Source of the DNA: Tolypothrix bouteillei VB521301
GTDB taxonomy: Bacteria; Cyanobacteriota; Cyanobacteriia; Cyanobacteriales; Nostocaceae
Direction: 5' to 3'
NCBI RefSeq assembly: GCF_000760695.4
Contig: NZ_JHEG04000001.1
Location: 9,327,540-9,391,539 of the forward strand
DNA: 64,000 nt
The notes under the pieces are model-generated. The model had not been told where the DNA came from and made no database searches. It saw nothing but the letters and a program-made list of their open reading frames with translations. A program made the position numbers and the translations under genes. This document shows positions 26,370-36,190 of this stretch, in pieces; position 1 is the stretch's first letter; every line of letters begins with the position of its first letter.

Positions 26370-28568
26370 CTAAATACGTAAATTCATTGAACCAAGAATC
26401 CCCCGATTTGAAGTCACTGGAGTGTCAGAAGTGTAGCCTTCAGTGTAGTAGTAGTTATAGCGTTTATTGTTAGAACTGACTCCATTGACTGCATAACCCA
26501 GAACTTTCTGACCGGATTTTTCCAAAAGCTCTTTAGCAAAAATAGTACTTGCAGAATCAACAACCCCCGGTCGAACAACAAACAATACACCATCAGCCAT
26601 GTGACCTAAAATAGCCGCATCAGCAGCAACATTTAATGCTGGAGCATCAACGATCACAAAGTCGTAAGTAGCAGCAAAACTTTCAATTAACCGAGCCATT
26701 CGTTTGGAGTCAAGGAGAGATGCTGGAGAAGGAGGTACAACACCAGCCGTGAGGACATCTAAATTATCCCAAACTCTTTTGATAGCTGTCCCGCTGTCAA
26801 CTTGTCCGACAATCGTATTGCTTAAACCCTCAGTATTACATAGTTCCCAAATTTGATGCTGAACTGGACGGTGCAGATCTGCATCTATCAGCAAAACTTT
26901 GCTCTCCATTTGAGCCATTGCAGTTGCTAAATTCGCAGCTACTGTTGATTTCCCTTCTCTAGGCACAGCGCTTGTAACAACTATCACTCTTACTTCCTTG
27001 TCAGCGCTAATAAATCTCAAGTTAGCCCTTAGCATTCGGTAAGCTTCACTCACTGCAGAACGTGGGGTATTTTTAACAACAAGTTGATAGAGGGAAGATT
27101 CAGAGTGGCGATCGCTGTAATTTAATGTTTTGAGCTTATCAAAGGAGGGGATAATTCCTAATAAAGTCTCTCCCAATAATTCTTGGACTTCACCTACAGT
27201 CTTAATGGATTTATCTTGTGCTTCTAAAATGTATAGACTTGCCAAAGCTGCTAAATTAGCAATTAAACCTGCACTTAAGTATAAAAGCATAGGAGAAGAA
27301 GTCGGATCTTCTGGGACTTGAGCAGCAGATATAATGCGGGCGTTGCCTATGTTCTGATTCTCGGCAATGCGAATTTCTTGGAGCTTTTGTAATAAGAGGG
27401 AATAGGTAGATTGGGCGGCTTGTAGTTGACGTTCTAACTCCCGTTGTTGTTGCTCTAATCTCGGCAATACCTCTAACCTCTTTCTATAGTTAGACTGTAA
27501 ATTGGTTAAAGCCAAGACTTGATTGGTTAAACCCAAACGAGTGGAATCTAATTCTATGAGTCTAGCCGTAAGGGTTTGTTGCAATTCTCCAAGTTGCAGG
27601 TTGTGATTCAATTGTGGTTGCGGAGTCCCTGCAACATTTTGAACCCGGCTGTTTAATATTTCTCTAAAAGCTGCTAAATTACTTTTTAAATGAATGATTG
27701 TGGGGTGAATATCTTGCAAAGTACTTCTTTTAGCAGCAAGTTCAGTTTCTAGCCGCTGGATTTCTTTAAGTACATCTTGCACGCCAGGAGACTGACTGAC
27801 AGAAGTCTCAATGACTGCTTGTTGGGAGTTCACCTTCAATTGGTTGCGGATAGCTTGAGACTGAGCAGTGAGATCGGCAATTCTAGATTGAGAGTCCCCA
27901 ATTTGCTTTTGTAAATCAGCCATCCTTGCTACTGCACTAGTCGCTTCCTCTGATAAAGCAACAATCTGGTTGTTTTCTTTGAACTTGCGTAATTCAGCTT
28001 CTGCACGCTGCACAACTAATTCGGCTTTTGGTAAATGTCTCTCGATGAATTTGCGAGCAGATGCGACTTCCATTCTATGGAAAAAGATGTTTTGGTCTAA
28101 ATAGACTTGCATTAAAGTATTAACAACATCTGCAGATGTTTTAGGATTGGTGTCCTTATATGTTATTTGTAGAACATCGCTTCCTTTAATTTCTTTAATC
28201 GCCAATCGGTTAATAAAATCCTTCGATTTGAGGGGGTTGTCTTCGCTGTCTTTGAGGTTAAGGAGGTTAATAGTTTTTTGCACAACAGGGACAGAACTGA
28301 TAATTTCTGCTTCTGTATGGAGAAGATTACTTCGATCGCCTGTTAATGGTTCTAACTTACCTATGTCAGTTCCTACTCCCGTTAGAGAAGAAATCGTGTT
28401 ATTTTGTAATGACAGTTTTCCTTCCGCTTCATAAGAAGATTTTTTCAGAGATAATGCGAACACTGATATCAAGAAAACCGACACTAAGATTCCTAAAGCA
28501 GGGAATCCACGGTGCTTGAGTACTTGCCAGTATTTATCAAGATTTACAACAGTTACTTGTGTTTCCAT
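26370..28568 (-). CDS. Wzc-like polysaccharide co-polymerase with tyrosine autokinase domain
   Basis: A 732-residue inner-membrane protein. N-terminal transmembrane helix (~residues 26-45), then a Wzz-type domain with a long coiled coil (~180-420, many KL/QL/RLE heptads), a second transmembrane helix (~440-460) and a cytoplasmic BY-kinase. The kinase carries Walker A SAVPREGKSTVAANLA, Walker A' LLIDADLHRP and Walker B FVIVDAPAL. The tail has a Tyr cluster, YNYYYTEGY, the usual autophosphorylation site. Such proteins set chain length and drive export of exopolysaccharide. ATG 28568 (METQVTVVNL) begins the conserved Wzz region, so the 17 upstream codons are dropped. It is the last gene of the minus-strand cluster. 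Confidence 0.92.
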   Translation of the reverse strand: METQVTVVNLDKYWQVLKHRGFPALGILVSVFLISVFALSLKKSSYEAEGKLSLQNNTISSLTGVGTDIGKLEPLTGDRSNLLHTEAEIISSVPVVQKTINLLNLKDSEDNPLKSKDFINRLAIKEIKGSDVLQITYKDTNPKTSADVVNTLMQVYLDQNIFFHRMEVASARKFIERHLPKAELVVQRAEAELRKFKENNQIVALSEEATSAVARMADLQKQIGDSQSRIADLTAQSQAIRNQLKVNSQQAVIETSVSQSPGVQDVLKEIQRLETELAAKRSTLQDIHPTIIHLKSNLAAFREILNSRVQNVAGTPQPQLNHNLQLGELQQTLTARLIELDSTRLGLTNQVLALTNLQSNYRKRLEVLPRLEQQQRELERQLQAAQSTYSLLLQKLQEIRIAENQNIGNARIISAAQVPEDPTSSPMLLYLSAGLIANLAALASLYILEAQDKSIKTVGEVQELLGETLLGIIPSFDKLKTLNYSDRHSESSLYQLVVKNTPRSAVSEAYRMLRANLRFISADKEVRVIVVTSAVPREGKSTVAANLATAMAQMESKVLLIDADLHRPVQHQIWELCNTEGLSNTIVGQVDSGTAIKRVWDNLDVLTAGVVPPSPASLLDSKRMARLIESFAATYDFVIVDAPALNVAADAAILGHMADGVLFVVRPGVVDSASTIFAKELLEKSGQKVLGYAVNGVSSNNKRYNYYYTEGYTSDTPVTSNRGILGSMNLRI

Positions 28569-28636
28569 AACAAATTTTAAATCTATGTTTATTGTTTCAT
28601 TATTGATAGAGCGATACAATTTATATTGTCATTTGT

Positions 28637-29830
28637 TCATAGTTTTTTACCAATGAGCAATGACTTATGACCCACGATTGAAGAAGTGCGATCGCTGCTT
28701 TTGTTATGGTGGGTTATAGAAATGGCATCGATCGCTCGTTCTAAGTCTTGGTTTGTGAGATTAGAGCCAGAAGGTAAGCAAAGACCCCGTGTGAATAAGT
28801 CTTCAGCGACTGCACCTCCAATACATTCACAGCCTGCAAATACTGGCTGTAGGTGTAACGGCTTCCATACAGGACGAGTTTCAATTTGCTGTTCGGCTAG
28901 CGCTACACGGATTTGCTCTCGATCTGCACCAAACAGCTTGGGATTGATTGTTAAACAAGTCAGCCACCGAGTCGCAAATCCAAAACTAGCTTCTGGCATA
29001 AACTCTAGTCCTGGTAAATTTCTTAAAGCCCGGTGGTACACCTCAAAATTGCGTCGTCTAGCTGCAACTCGCTCGCTCAAAACACGTAACTGAGCGCGAC
29101 CGATACCAGCCAAAACATTGCTAAGGCGATAGTTGTAACCAATTTCTGAGTGTTGGTAATGAGGAGCCGGATCGCGTGCTTGTGCTGCTAAAAAACGGGC
29201 TTTGTTCGTCAGTTTTTCGTCATGAGAAACTAACATCCCGCCTCCAGACGTCGTAATGATTTTATTCCCGTTAAAGGAGTAAATACCAATACGCCCGAAG
29301 GTACCAGGCGTTCGCCCTTTATAAGTAGCGCCTAACGTTTCAGCCGCATCTTCAATTAAAGGAATCTCATATTCATTGCAAATTTTCAAAATGGGATCGA
29401 TATCAGCACTTTGACCGTACAAATGCACCAGTACAACAGCTTTGGGCAATTTGCCTTCTCTGGCGCGACGAGCCAGGGATTCACAAAGCAACTCGGGATT
29501 CATGTTCCATGAAGTGCGATCGCTGTCAACAAATACAGGTTTTGCTCCTAAATAAACAATTGGGTTAGCAGTTGCAGTAAATGTGAGCGTAGAACAAAAA
29601 ACTTCATCCCCATACTTAACGCCAACTAATTGCAAAGCTAAATGAATAGCTGCTGTACCGGAAATGAGCGCTGCTGCATGATGAGCGCCAGTCACTTGAC
29701 AAAATTCTTGCTCAAAAGCATCTACATGGGGACCAATAGGGGCGATCCAGTTAGTGTCAAAGGCTTCTTTAACAAATTCCAGTTCGCGATCGCTCATGTG
29801 GGGTGTTGAGAGGAGAATTGGTTTATTCAT
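28637..29830 (-). CDS. DegT/DnrJ/EryC1/StrS-family aminotransferase
   Basis: A 397-residue PLP enzyme that makes amino sugars on a nucleotide carrier, or transfers an amino group in lipid and polysaccharide biosynthesis. The PLP lysine is in SFNGNKIITTSGGG, with EDAAETLGATYKG just before it, and the start HMSDRELEFVKEAFDTNWIA is the family entry helix (substrate-binding N terminus). It belongs to the polysaccharide cluster with HAD, BioF2-like and ATP-grasp genes, so it probably forms an amino sugar that they modify (inference). The C-terminal ~20 residues are unusually basic and not conserved. Confidence 0.9.
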   Translation of the reverse strand: MNKPILLSTPHMSDRELEFVKEAFDTNWIAPIGPHVDAFEQEFCQVTGAHHAAALISGTAAIHLALQLVGVKYGDEVFCSTLTFTATANPIVYLGAKPVFVDSDRTSWNMNPELLCESLARRAREGKLPKAVVLVHLYGQSADIDPILKICNEYEIPLIEDAAETLGATYKGRTPGTFGRIGIYSFNGNKIITTSGGGMLVSHDEKLTNKARFLAAQARDPAPHYQHSEIGYNYRLSNVLAGIGRAQLRVLSERVAARRRNFEVYHRALRNLPGLEFMPEASFGFATRWLTCLTINPKLFGADREQIRVALAEQQIETRPVWKPLHLQPVFAGCECIGGAVAEDLFTRGLCLPSGSNLTNQDLERAIDAISITHHNKSSDRTSSIVGHKSLLIGKKL

Positions 29831-29909
29831 GGTTTTGTTTGCCTTCTCTGAGCTAACGCAAGATGAGTGCTTTTACTGTCAGCAAGTAATCGATTGATTC
29901 ACCGGGGTT

Positions 29910-30581
29910 TTAACAAAGGTCTTTCAATTCATACAAAGACCTAATTTTGAAGTGAGCATCATGATTTTCTTCTGCCATTACATTTCTATACTCACCGTCT
30001 TTACGGCAAATACGTAATGTGAGCCAGCCGAGGGTTTTTGCAGCTACAAAATCTTTATAAGGATGATCTCCAACATACATATACTCAACTCCTTCACATC
30101 CTGTAAACTCCATCATTTTTTTGTAAGGGACTGGGCTGGGCTTCCAATTTTTATGTCCGTAGACATCACAGTAGACAATTTCATCGAAATTAGATTCAAT
30201 TCCCAATGCTTTCACTTTGTTCTGCTGAGTTTTTAGAAAACCATTGGTAATGAGACCAAGCTGTTTCTCAGATTTGAAGTAATCCATTGCCCACTGTGCA
30301 TCTTCATGCAGACAAATTGTCGGTTTGTGTTCCCGATAAACTCGGACAAGCTCTTGAATCAGCGAAGGTTCATACTTAATCTCTAAAACCTCGAAAGTTA
30401 TATCGAAAATCTTGCCTCGTATCCCCTCCTGAAACAATTTCCAAGCAACATCAAAGAAATCAAAAATTCCATATTTAGATTGTACCCACTCACTAACCGC
30501 CTGAAATCCACTCAATACAAATTCATGTTCGGGAAAAAGAGTATCATCCAAGTCGAATACTAACACTTTAGTATTATTCAT
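29910..30581 (-). CDS. HAD-superfamily phosphatase
   Basis: A 223-residue HAD hydrolase with the nucleophile motif VFDLDDTLF (DxDxT, residues ~8-16), GLITNG (motif II) and YVGDHPYKDFVAA (motif IV Asp pair). These dephosphorylate small phosphate esters, sugar phosphates being typical. It has a large cap domain. It starts 11 bases from the end of the BioF2-like gene, so the two are co-translated, and it probably acts in the same decoration step as the ATP-grasp enzyme (inference). Confidence 0.88.
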   Translation of the reverse strand: MNNTKVLVFDLDDTLFPEHEFVLSGFQAVSEWVQSKYGIFDFFDVAWKLFQEGIRGKIFDITFEVLEIKYEPSLIQELVRVYREHKPTICLHEDAQWAMDYFKSEKQLGLITNGFLKTQQNKVKALGIESNFDEIVYCDVYGHKNWKPSPVPYKKMMEFTGCEGVEYMYVGDHPYKDFVAAKTLGWLTLRICRKDGEYRNVMAEENHDAHFKIRSLYELKDLC

Positions 30582-30592
30582 AACCCATATTT

Positions 30593-31684
30593 TTAGACTG
30601 AGAGTGAACGATAGACAGGAAAAAAGTTTGTTGTCAGGAGTTGGTTTACCTGTGTATTCAACAGTTTTGCTTGCAAATCGACGAGATACATATATGTTTC
30701 TTCATCTGTAATTAAGCGAATGAGAGGAAAATTGTACCTTTGTCGAGAAAACCCTACCTTAAAATGATGAAGACTGTCTTGTGCTCCTCCAACTCCACCA
30801 CCAAGATGAAAAACTTTATTACCTCGTTCTTTTGCCCAGTATCGAACATAGTTAAACATTAGAGTACTGGGAGAAAATTTCAAAAACTCACTTCTTGTTC
30901 CCCCAAGGTGATACTGAACAATACCGCAGCGTTCAGTAAACAAACCTGCACAAACAACTTGGCGATCGCGTTCAACAATACACAGATGAAGACTCTGTTT
31001 TAAAGCTTCTACAAAATGCCAAAAGTATTCACGACTAAAATAGTAAGATTGTGATGCTCCAACACGAGTCATCGTTTCTGTGTAAATATCTAGAAAATCA
31101 TGAAGATACCGATCCAAAGGAGCAATTCTCGCTACAAAACCATTTCGTTTGCATTTGTTAATTTTAGTACGGTGCTCTGGTCTGGTTTGATGCCAAATTT
31201 CAGCTTCCGTCAAATTTAAATCAATTGCAATAGTTTCCGAATGAATTTTACAAGTTGGTGATGGATAAATTCGCTCGAAATGGTCGTTTAATATTGGATG
31301 CAGGCGTAAGAAAGCCGAACAAATTCTCCGATGCTTGAATGTTTGTGCAAGCTGAGCCATGACTAAAGAGATAAACTCTGGGTTCTCTAATCCTGCGTCA
31401 TTCAATAAAATGCCGGGATAGCCATAAGGTGACAAAACATCAAAAATATCCGATGCCTTTAAATCTTCAGAAAAGACATCATCACATCGACGTAACAAAT
31501 AAGGCAAAAAGAAAATTTTGTCATCATCTTGAATGAAAATTGCCTCTGCAACAGCCTTCATTCTTTTAGCTTCTAAAGCCACATATTCGGGTAAATGATA
31601 AAAATCGTGGCGTAGATTTTGCAGCGTATCTGACCATAAAGGATTGGATACATCAATAATTTGTATATTCATAGTGTTGTTCAT
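30593..31684 (-). CDS. BioF2/FemAB-like GNAT acyltransferase
   Basis: A 363-residue protein related to the BioF2-like (PF13480) GNAT-type acetyltransferases found in polysaccharide clusters. The core carries EIWHQTRPEHRTKINKCKRN (the N-terminal GNAT substructure) and VCAGLFTERCGIVQYHLGGT followed by a conserved SPSTLMFNYVRYWAKERG. The likely reaction is transfer of an acyl or aminoacyl group to a sugar, most simply acting on the amino sugar made by the DegT enzyme. ATG 31684 is used. A GTG at 31726 just after the upstream stop would add 14 residues that are not conserved-looking. Confidence 0.82.
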   Translation of the reverse strand: MNNTMNIQIIDVSNPLWSDTLQNLRHDFYHLPEYVALEAKRMKAVAEAIFIQDDDKIFFLPYLLRRCDDVFSEDLKASDIFDVLSPYGYPGILLNDAGLENPEFISLVMAQLAQTFKHRRICSAFLRLHPILNDHFERIYPSPTCKIHSETIAIDLNLTEAEIWHQTRPEHRTKINKCKRNGFVARIAPLDRYLHDFLDIYTETMTRVGASQSYYFSREYFWHFVEALKQSLHLCIVERDRQVVCAGLFTERCGIVQYHLGGTRSEFLKFSPSTLMFNYVRYWAKERGNKVFHLGGGVGGAQDSLHHFKVGFSRQRYNFPLIRLITDEETYMYLVDLQAKLLNTQVNQLLTTNFFPVYRSLSV

Positions 31685-31729
31685 AATTAGTGGTTCATGG
31701 TTGGGCTGAATTTTCTTTTTTCCCACTTA

Positions 31730-32767
31730 TTAAAACTGGCTCAAAATTTCACCTCGATACTGGTATTCTCCTTCCCGAGCAGCATGCTTAACTTCCATCG
31801 GAAAATACATTTCCTCCCAAAACCGCAAGCAGATCCCTTCTTTGACCTCAGGGGGAGATATTTCTTCTCCTAAAATAAAGTGACGAATTGTGAGTTCGGG
31901 TTCGTTCAATCCAAAATAAGCTCGCACGCAAGTTGCACTACTAAATCTTGGATTGATTTCAAAAACCTTAAAACCAGTCGAAGTTAGGCGCATTTGAACA
32001 TTAACTGCACCAATTAAACCCATAGCTTTAGCAGCCTTAATTGCAAGATCGCACGCATCAGTGTTCTTATCGCTTTCCATGCGATAGCTGAGCCCCCCTG
32101 AAAGACTGCGCTTGAGTGCTAGTGCTCCACCCGGTTTCCCATCAGTTTGGATAAAAACTCCAATGGTGTATTCTTTGTCATCCGGTAACAACTGCTCTTG
32201 TACAACAGGGTCACAGATGTAGTGGCTAAAAAACTCAAGCTCTGCGTCTGTATGGACGAGCACTAAGCCCCTTCCTCCTGAACTTCGTTGTGGTTTCATA
32301 ATGTAGGGGAATGCATGGTTGTGGCAAAAATCTTTTAACTGCGCCCGCTCTGTAGGAAGCACCGTATCGGGTACGGGTACACCAAAGACTGCAAGCACCT
32401 TAGCTGTTAACCATTTATCTAGAGCCTTGAGAGTCGCATCCGGGGCGAGGGGTAAAATTGTCCCTGTACGTTCCTCAAATTCAGCTTTGCGTTCAGCCAG
32501 CATGGGTAATTCCCCTTCCCATCCAGAAAACAAGATATCTGCTCCTTCTCTCTGGCTAATTTTTACTAAGGCATTAAAGTATGCATCTGGGTTCTGGCGA
32601 GCAGAGGGTATTAAGTGTGCTCGCTCCACGCGAAACAGTCCCTGAGCAAGTGGCTCAGAGTCAACTCCAATAATCCTTAACGGTAAATTAGAAGCCCGCA
32701 AAGATTTAATAATGCCAACTCCAACAGGTGCTCCTACTCCTGTTACAACCACGGTCACTGGCTTCAT
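31730..32767 (-). CDS. ATP-grasp ligase (carbamoyl-phosphate-synthase-like)
   Basis: A 345-residue ATP-grasp enzyme. It begins with a nucleotide-binding GVGAPVGVGIIKSLRAS loop, followed by the ATP-grasp core: FPYIMKPQRSSGGRGLVLVH (ATP lysine and glycine-rich loop) and VFEINPRFSSATCVRAYFGL (metal-binding Glu-x-Asn). ATP-grasp enzymes join a carboxylate to an amine with ATP. In exopolysaccharide clusters they are often next to HAD genes and likely attach an amino acid or similar group to a sugar. The ATG at 32767 has AAGGAG 10 bases ahead; an earlier frame start at 32857 adds non-conserved residues. It is followed by the BioF2-like gene after a short gap. Confidence 0.85.
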   Translation of the reverse strand: MKPVTVVVTGVGAPVGVGIIKSLRASNLPLRIIGVDSEPLAQGLFRVERAHLIPSARQNPDAYFNALVKISQREGADILFSGWEGELPMLAERKAEFEERTGTILPLAPDATLKALDKWLTAKVLAVFGVPVPDTVLPTERAQLKDFCHNHAFPYIMKPQRSSGGRGLVLVHTDAELEFFSHYICDPVVQEQLLPDDKEYTIGVFIQTDGKPGGALALKRSLSGGLSYRMESDKNTDACDLAIKAAKAMGLIGAVNVQMRLTSTGFKVFEINPRFSSATCVRAYFGLNEPELTIRHFILGEEISPPEVKEGICLRFWEEMYFPMEVKHAAREGEYQYRGEILSQF

Positions 32768-32857
32768 CTTAAGATAACTCCTTACATAGAAATACACAAT
32801 TTCATGAATCAGTTCGCACTGCTGTTGCAAATCACTTAACTCATCTCGCTCTGTCAA

Positions 32858-33547
32858 TCAATCCAGACCCATAGGATCGACTGAGAATAATTGCTTTGTT
32901 TCCTTAATAGCTGCAATTTGTTGCTTTGATACTTCAGAACATTCTGACGATCCTACGTTTTCTTGCTTGAGAACTTTTAAGAACGTCATTACTAAGATTT
33001 TCAAATCTAACCAAAGCGAATGATGATCGACATACCAGACGTCTAAATTACATTTATCCAGCCACGAGAGCTTGTTACGACCGTTTACCTGAGCCCAACC
33101 CGTAATTCCTGGTTTAACGGCATGGCGGCGAGCTTGTTGTGGTGTGTAATAATTTAAGTACTCTACAAGGAGAGGACGGGGACCCACAAAGCTCATATCG
33201 CCTTTGAGGACATTCACAAGTTGAGGAAGTTCATCTAAGCTAGTGTGTCTGAGAAATTTACCTAGAAGCGTCAATCGCTGTTCGTCAGGTAATAAGTTGC
33301 CATTGCGATCTTTCTCATTCGTCATGGTGCGAAATTTATAGAAAGTAAAAATACAACCATCTTTACCTGGGCGGGGTTGGCAAAAGAAAATAGGACGCCC
33401 CATATCTTTATAGATGGCGATCGCAATTATTAGCATCACGGGAAAGAAAATGATTAAGACAATTGCCGCTACAACTCTATCTAATAGAGATTTGATAAAT
33501 CTGTTGTATTTCTTGAAATGAACACCCTGTAAATATTGAGTAAACAC
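32858..33547 (-). CDS. Initiating sugar transferase (WbaP/PglC-type polyprenyl-phosphate sugar phosphotransferase)
   Basis: A 229-residue monotopic membrane enzyme that moves the first sugar-phosphate onto undecaprenyl phosphate. It has one N-terminal hydrophobic helix (LDRVVAAIVLIIFFPVMLII) and the catalytic core with FCQPRPGKDGCIFTFYKFRT and SLDELPQLVNVLKGDMSFVG followed by PRP. No large N-terminal CoA-binding-like domain is present, so it is the short form. GTG 33547 is taken as start because a full AGGAGG site lies 5 bases ahead of it; the longer frame from a TTG at 33586 would overlap the preceding gene. Confidence 0.88.
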   Translation of the reverse strand: MFTQYLQGVHFKKYNRFIKSLLDRVVAAIVLIIFFPVMLIIAIAIYKDMGRPIFFCQPRPGKDGCIFTFYKFRTMTNEKDRNGNLLPDEQRLTLLGKFLRHTSLDELPQLVNVLKGDMSFVGPRPLLVEYLNYYTPQQARRHAVKPGITGWAQVNGRNKLSWLDKCNLDVWYVDHHSLWLDLKILVMTFLKVLKQENVGSSECSEVSKQQIAAIKETKQLFSVDPMGLD

Positions 33548-33572
33548 AAAGACCTCCTGAGATTTTACTGAA

Positions 33573-34871
33573 TTATTCTCTAACAATCGGAGTTTTGAAA
33601 TCTTTAGCGATATGCCCTCCAGTTACCCTCAAGTTATTGTTTGTAAAGGGAAAATCTTTTCGGACATGAATCGCATAAGTTGTATCGGTGGATTTCATGT
33701 TTTTATCTACCTTAAACAAACAGTTTTTGAAAACTATTAGTTGGTTGCGTTGAATTCCTTGGCTGGAATGTTGCCACCAAATATCAGCAGCACTAAAAAA
33801 ACTGTACGGTTTGTCAGTTTCTTTTCTGGTTACATAAAATTCACAGTTTTCAAAGGTCACATTATGAGGAAACAAAATCCTGTTTGTATAACCATCTGCT
33901 GCTCCTACTTTAAATTTAGAATTTGTAAATTTCATTGTTGAATTTAAACTGTAAAGCACAAATGGGGCATCATTAGAAACAATATTGTCACCTATCACTG
34001 TCGATGCATCTGCAACTCCAATATCAAACTTTCCATCCATCAAATTCAGATTCTGAAATTTAACATCTACTTTCAAAGTATTTCCATAACCCCGTCCATC
34101 AACTTCTACATCAATTCCAGCAGGATCGACCTCTCCTCTTGTTGTGAAATTCTCAACTTCAACAAAGGAATTTCCGCCTGTTAATACAAAACCCCCACGG
34201 AACACATCAACAGCTTCACATTTGTTAACTTTGACAGTTACATTAGTGTAGACAGAAATAGCATCAGCAACACCATTCTTGAAAACACAGTCTTCAATCA
34301 AAGCTTTTAATTTTCCAGGAAATTTGGGGTTCGCTGTCAAAAATATTAAATGTGCTTGTTCTAACTCATAATTTTTGTAAGATCCTTGATTCTGGCTATT
34401 TCCATCAAAAGTAAAGCCTTTGATAATTAATAGTTTAGAATCTTGCCGACCTGCATATTCAGCTCTAAAAGTTCTTGTCCATTTTCCCTGATTTTTAGGT
34501 CGTTTAATAGTTGCTCCATATCCCTTATAGGTGATATTGTCCTTGAGCTTAACAGAAGTCACAAGATAGACACCAGGAGGAAAGACAAGGGTTCCTCCTC
34601 CTCGGGCATAGACAGTATCTACTGCGGTTTGTATCGCCTTTGTATCATCAGTAATTCCATTACCTCTAGCACCAAATTTTTTGACAGAAAAAGTATTTTT
34701 GCGCTCGATTTTGATGCTAGATGGCTGAATCTTAAATTGTAAATTTTGTGGTGATGAAACTCCCACTTCATTTAAGGAATTGCATTGAATTAATCCTATA
34801 CTCAGAAAGCAGAATGCAATCAAAAATTTTATTTTTGGAGGATTGTCTTTATCTAATTTTTTTGACATCAT
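33573..34871 (-). CDS. Pectate-lyase-fold (right-handed beta-helix) probable lipoprotein
   Basis: A 432-residue protein. It starts with a signal peptide ending in the cysteine of LIQCNSLNEVG, which suggests a lipoprotein. It then has the glycoside hydrolase 28/pectate-lyase entry motif FGARGNGITDDTKAIQTAVD followed by GGGTLVFPPGVYLV, and ~300 residues of beta-helix with parallel strands. No obvious catalytic Asp/His set for pectin is visible to me. In a polysaccharide cluster such proteins may trim or bind the polymer at the envelope (inference). Two adjacent ATGs are possible starts; the first is used, with GGAAGAGAG just ahead. Confidence 0.8.
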   Translation of the reverse strand: MMSKKLDKDNPPKIKFLIAFCFLSIGLIQCNSLNEVGVSSPQNLQFKIQPSSIKIERKNTFSVKKFGARGNGITDDTKAIQTAVDTVYARGGGTLVFPPGVYLVTSVKLKDNITYKGYGATIKRPKNQGKWTRTFRAEYAGRQDSKLLIIKGFTFDGNSQNQGSYKNYELEQAHLIFLTANPKFPGKLKALIEDCVFKNGVADAISVYTNVTVKVNKCEAVDVFRGGFVLTGGNSFVEVENFTTRGEVDPAGIDVEVDGRGYGNTLKVDVKFQNLNLMDGKFDIGVADASTVIGDNIVSNDAPFVLYSLNSTMKFTNSKFKVGAADGYTNRILFPHNVTFENCEFYVTRKETDKPYSFFSAADIWWQHSSQGIQRNQLIVFKNCLFKVDKNMKSTDTTYAIHVRKDFPFTNNNLRVTGGHIAKDFKTPIVRE

Positions 34872-34938
34872 ACTTTTCACTCTCTTCCTGTTGGAAGAAC
34901 TCAATCATCTATTCATCGATATTTTGTACAACGAAGCC

Positions 34939-36183
34939 CTATGTTCTCAGAATTGCCTCTTGAAGATGTAATACAGACTCAGGAGTGGATAGTCCTTTAG
35001 CTTGTAAAATTTGCAAATACTCCTGATGTAGGGCGTTCCAGATAGCTTCTTGACGGAAATCCTGTAAAACACGCTTGCGCCCTGAAACCCCATGCTGACA
35101 GCGTAATTCTAAGTTGAGCAAATACCTGCGAATTGCTGTTGCTAACGCTCTGACATCACGGGGTGGTACTAATATCCCTGTGACTCCATCTTGTACTGCA
35201 TCTGTACAACCAGGGACACACGTAGCTACTACTGGTAGTTCCATTGCTGCTGCTTCCAAAGCAACATTCGGAAATCCCTCACGGTAAGTTGGCAAGGTTA
35301 ATATGTCCATTGCTGCATAAAGTGGTGGTGTATCGTCAACCATTCCTGTCATGTGGACACGGCGATCGCTTGTGAGTGATTCTTGTATATCTGTAGCTAC
35401 TGAATCTTGAGGTTCAAAACACCCGACAACAAGTAAATGCAGGTTGGAAAACTCTTGCTGTAAGATCTGCCATGCCTTTGTTAACTCTTCTATACCTTTA
35501 TCCCGGACAATACGACCTACAAATCCAACAACAACAGCATCGTCTGGGATACCGTACTTTGTCCGCGTCTGCTGACGGGTATATAGATCTAAATTAGCAG
35601 GGTTAAATCTATGAGATGCATCAACACCATTACTGCTACCTCCCAAAAGGACTTTAATTTTCTCTGGAGGGCAAAGACCTTCTTTGATAGCTACTTCACG
35701 AACTGAGTGGCTAACACAAAGAACTTGGTGAGCAAATAAGCAGGAAAGCTTTTCACTCCACGTTAACAGCAGGCGTTTGTAACCTGTTGCAGTCATCATA
35801 GGTAACCCACGGATATGATAAATACGAACAGGAATTCCTGCAAGTCTTGCACTAATCATGCCCAGAAGTCCTCCTTTAGGTGTGTGAGCATGAACAATTT
35901 CGGGGCGGACAGACTGCAAATACTGCCAGATTTGAAATATGGCATAAATGTCTTGTAGCGGAGTAATGCGTCGCTGCATGGGTACTCCGTAAACGGGAAT
36001 TTGTTGGCGATAGCCAAATTGGATTAACAATTTTCCAGGCGAAGATAAGGCATGAACTTCATATCCTTGTGCCTTCATGTAGTCTATCTGTCCTTTAAAA
36101 AAGTTAAATGTTTCTGGGACAGTCGTGATGTGAAATAGCTTAGTTGTTTCTGGCATTGCTGTTTGATTTCTAGTAAACTGCAT
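34939..36183 (-). CDS. GT4-type glycosyltransferase
   Basis: A 414-residue GT-B glycosyltransferase. The donor-binding domain has VGFVGRIVRDKGIEELTKAW and the family's acidic motif in TLPTYREGFPNVALEAAAME (E-x7-E). The N-terminal acceptor domain contains HAHTPKGGLLGMISARLAG. It adds a sugar to the lipid-linked repeat unit; the specific sugar cannot be told. The frame upstream to 36225 overlaps the epimerase gene by 35 bases, so ATG 36183 is preferred, although ATG 36156 (MPETTKLFHITT) is also possible. Confidence 0.88.
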   Translation of the reverse strand: MQFTRNQTAMPETTKLFHITTVPETFNFFKGQIDYMKAQGYEVHALSSPGKLLIQFGYRQQIPVYGVPMQRRITPLQDIYAIFQIWQYLQSVRPEIVHAHTPKGGLLGMISARLAGIPVRIYHIRGLPMMTATGYKRLLLTWSEKLSCLFAHQVLCVSHSVREVAIKEGLCPPEKIKVLLGGSSNGVDASHRFNPANLDLYTRQQTRTKYGIPDDAVVVGFVGRIVRDKGIEELTKAWQILQQEFSNLHLLVVGCFEPQDSVATDIQESLTSDRRVHMTGMVDDTPPLYAAMDILTLPTYREGFPNVALEAAAMELPVVATCVPGCTDAVQDGVTGILVPPRDVRALATAIRRYLLNLELRCQHGVSGRKRVLQDFRQEAIWNALHQEYLQILQAKGLSTPESVLHLQEAILRT

Positions 36184-36190
36184 AAGTGTT

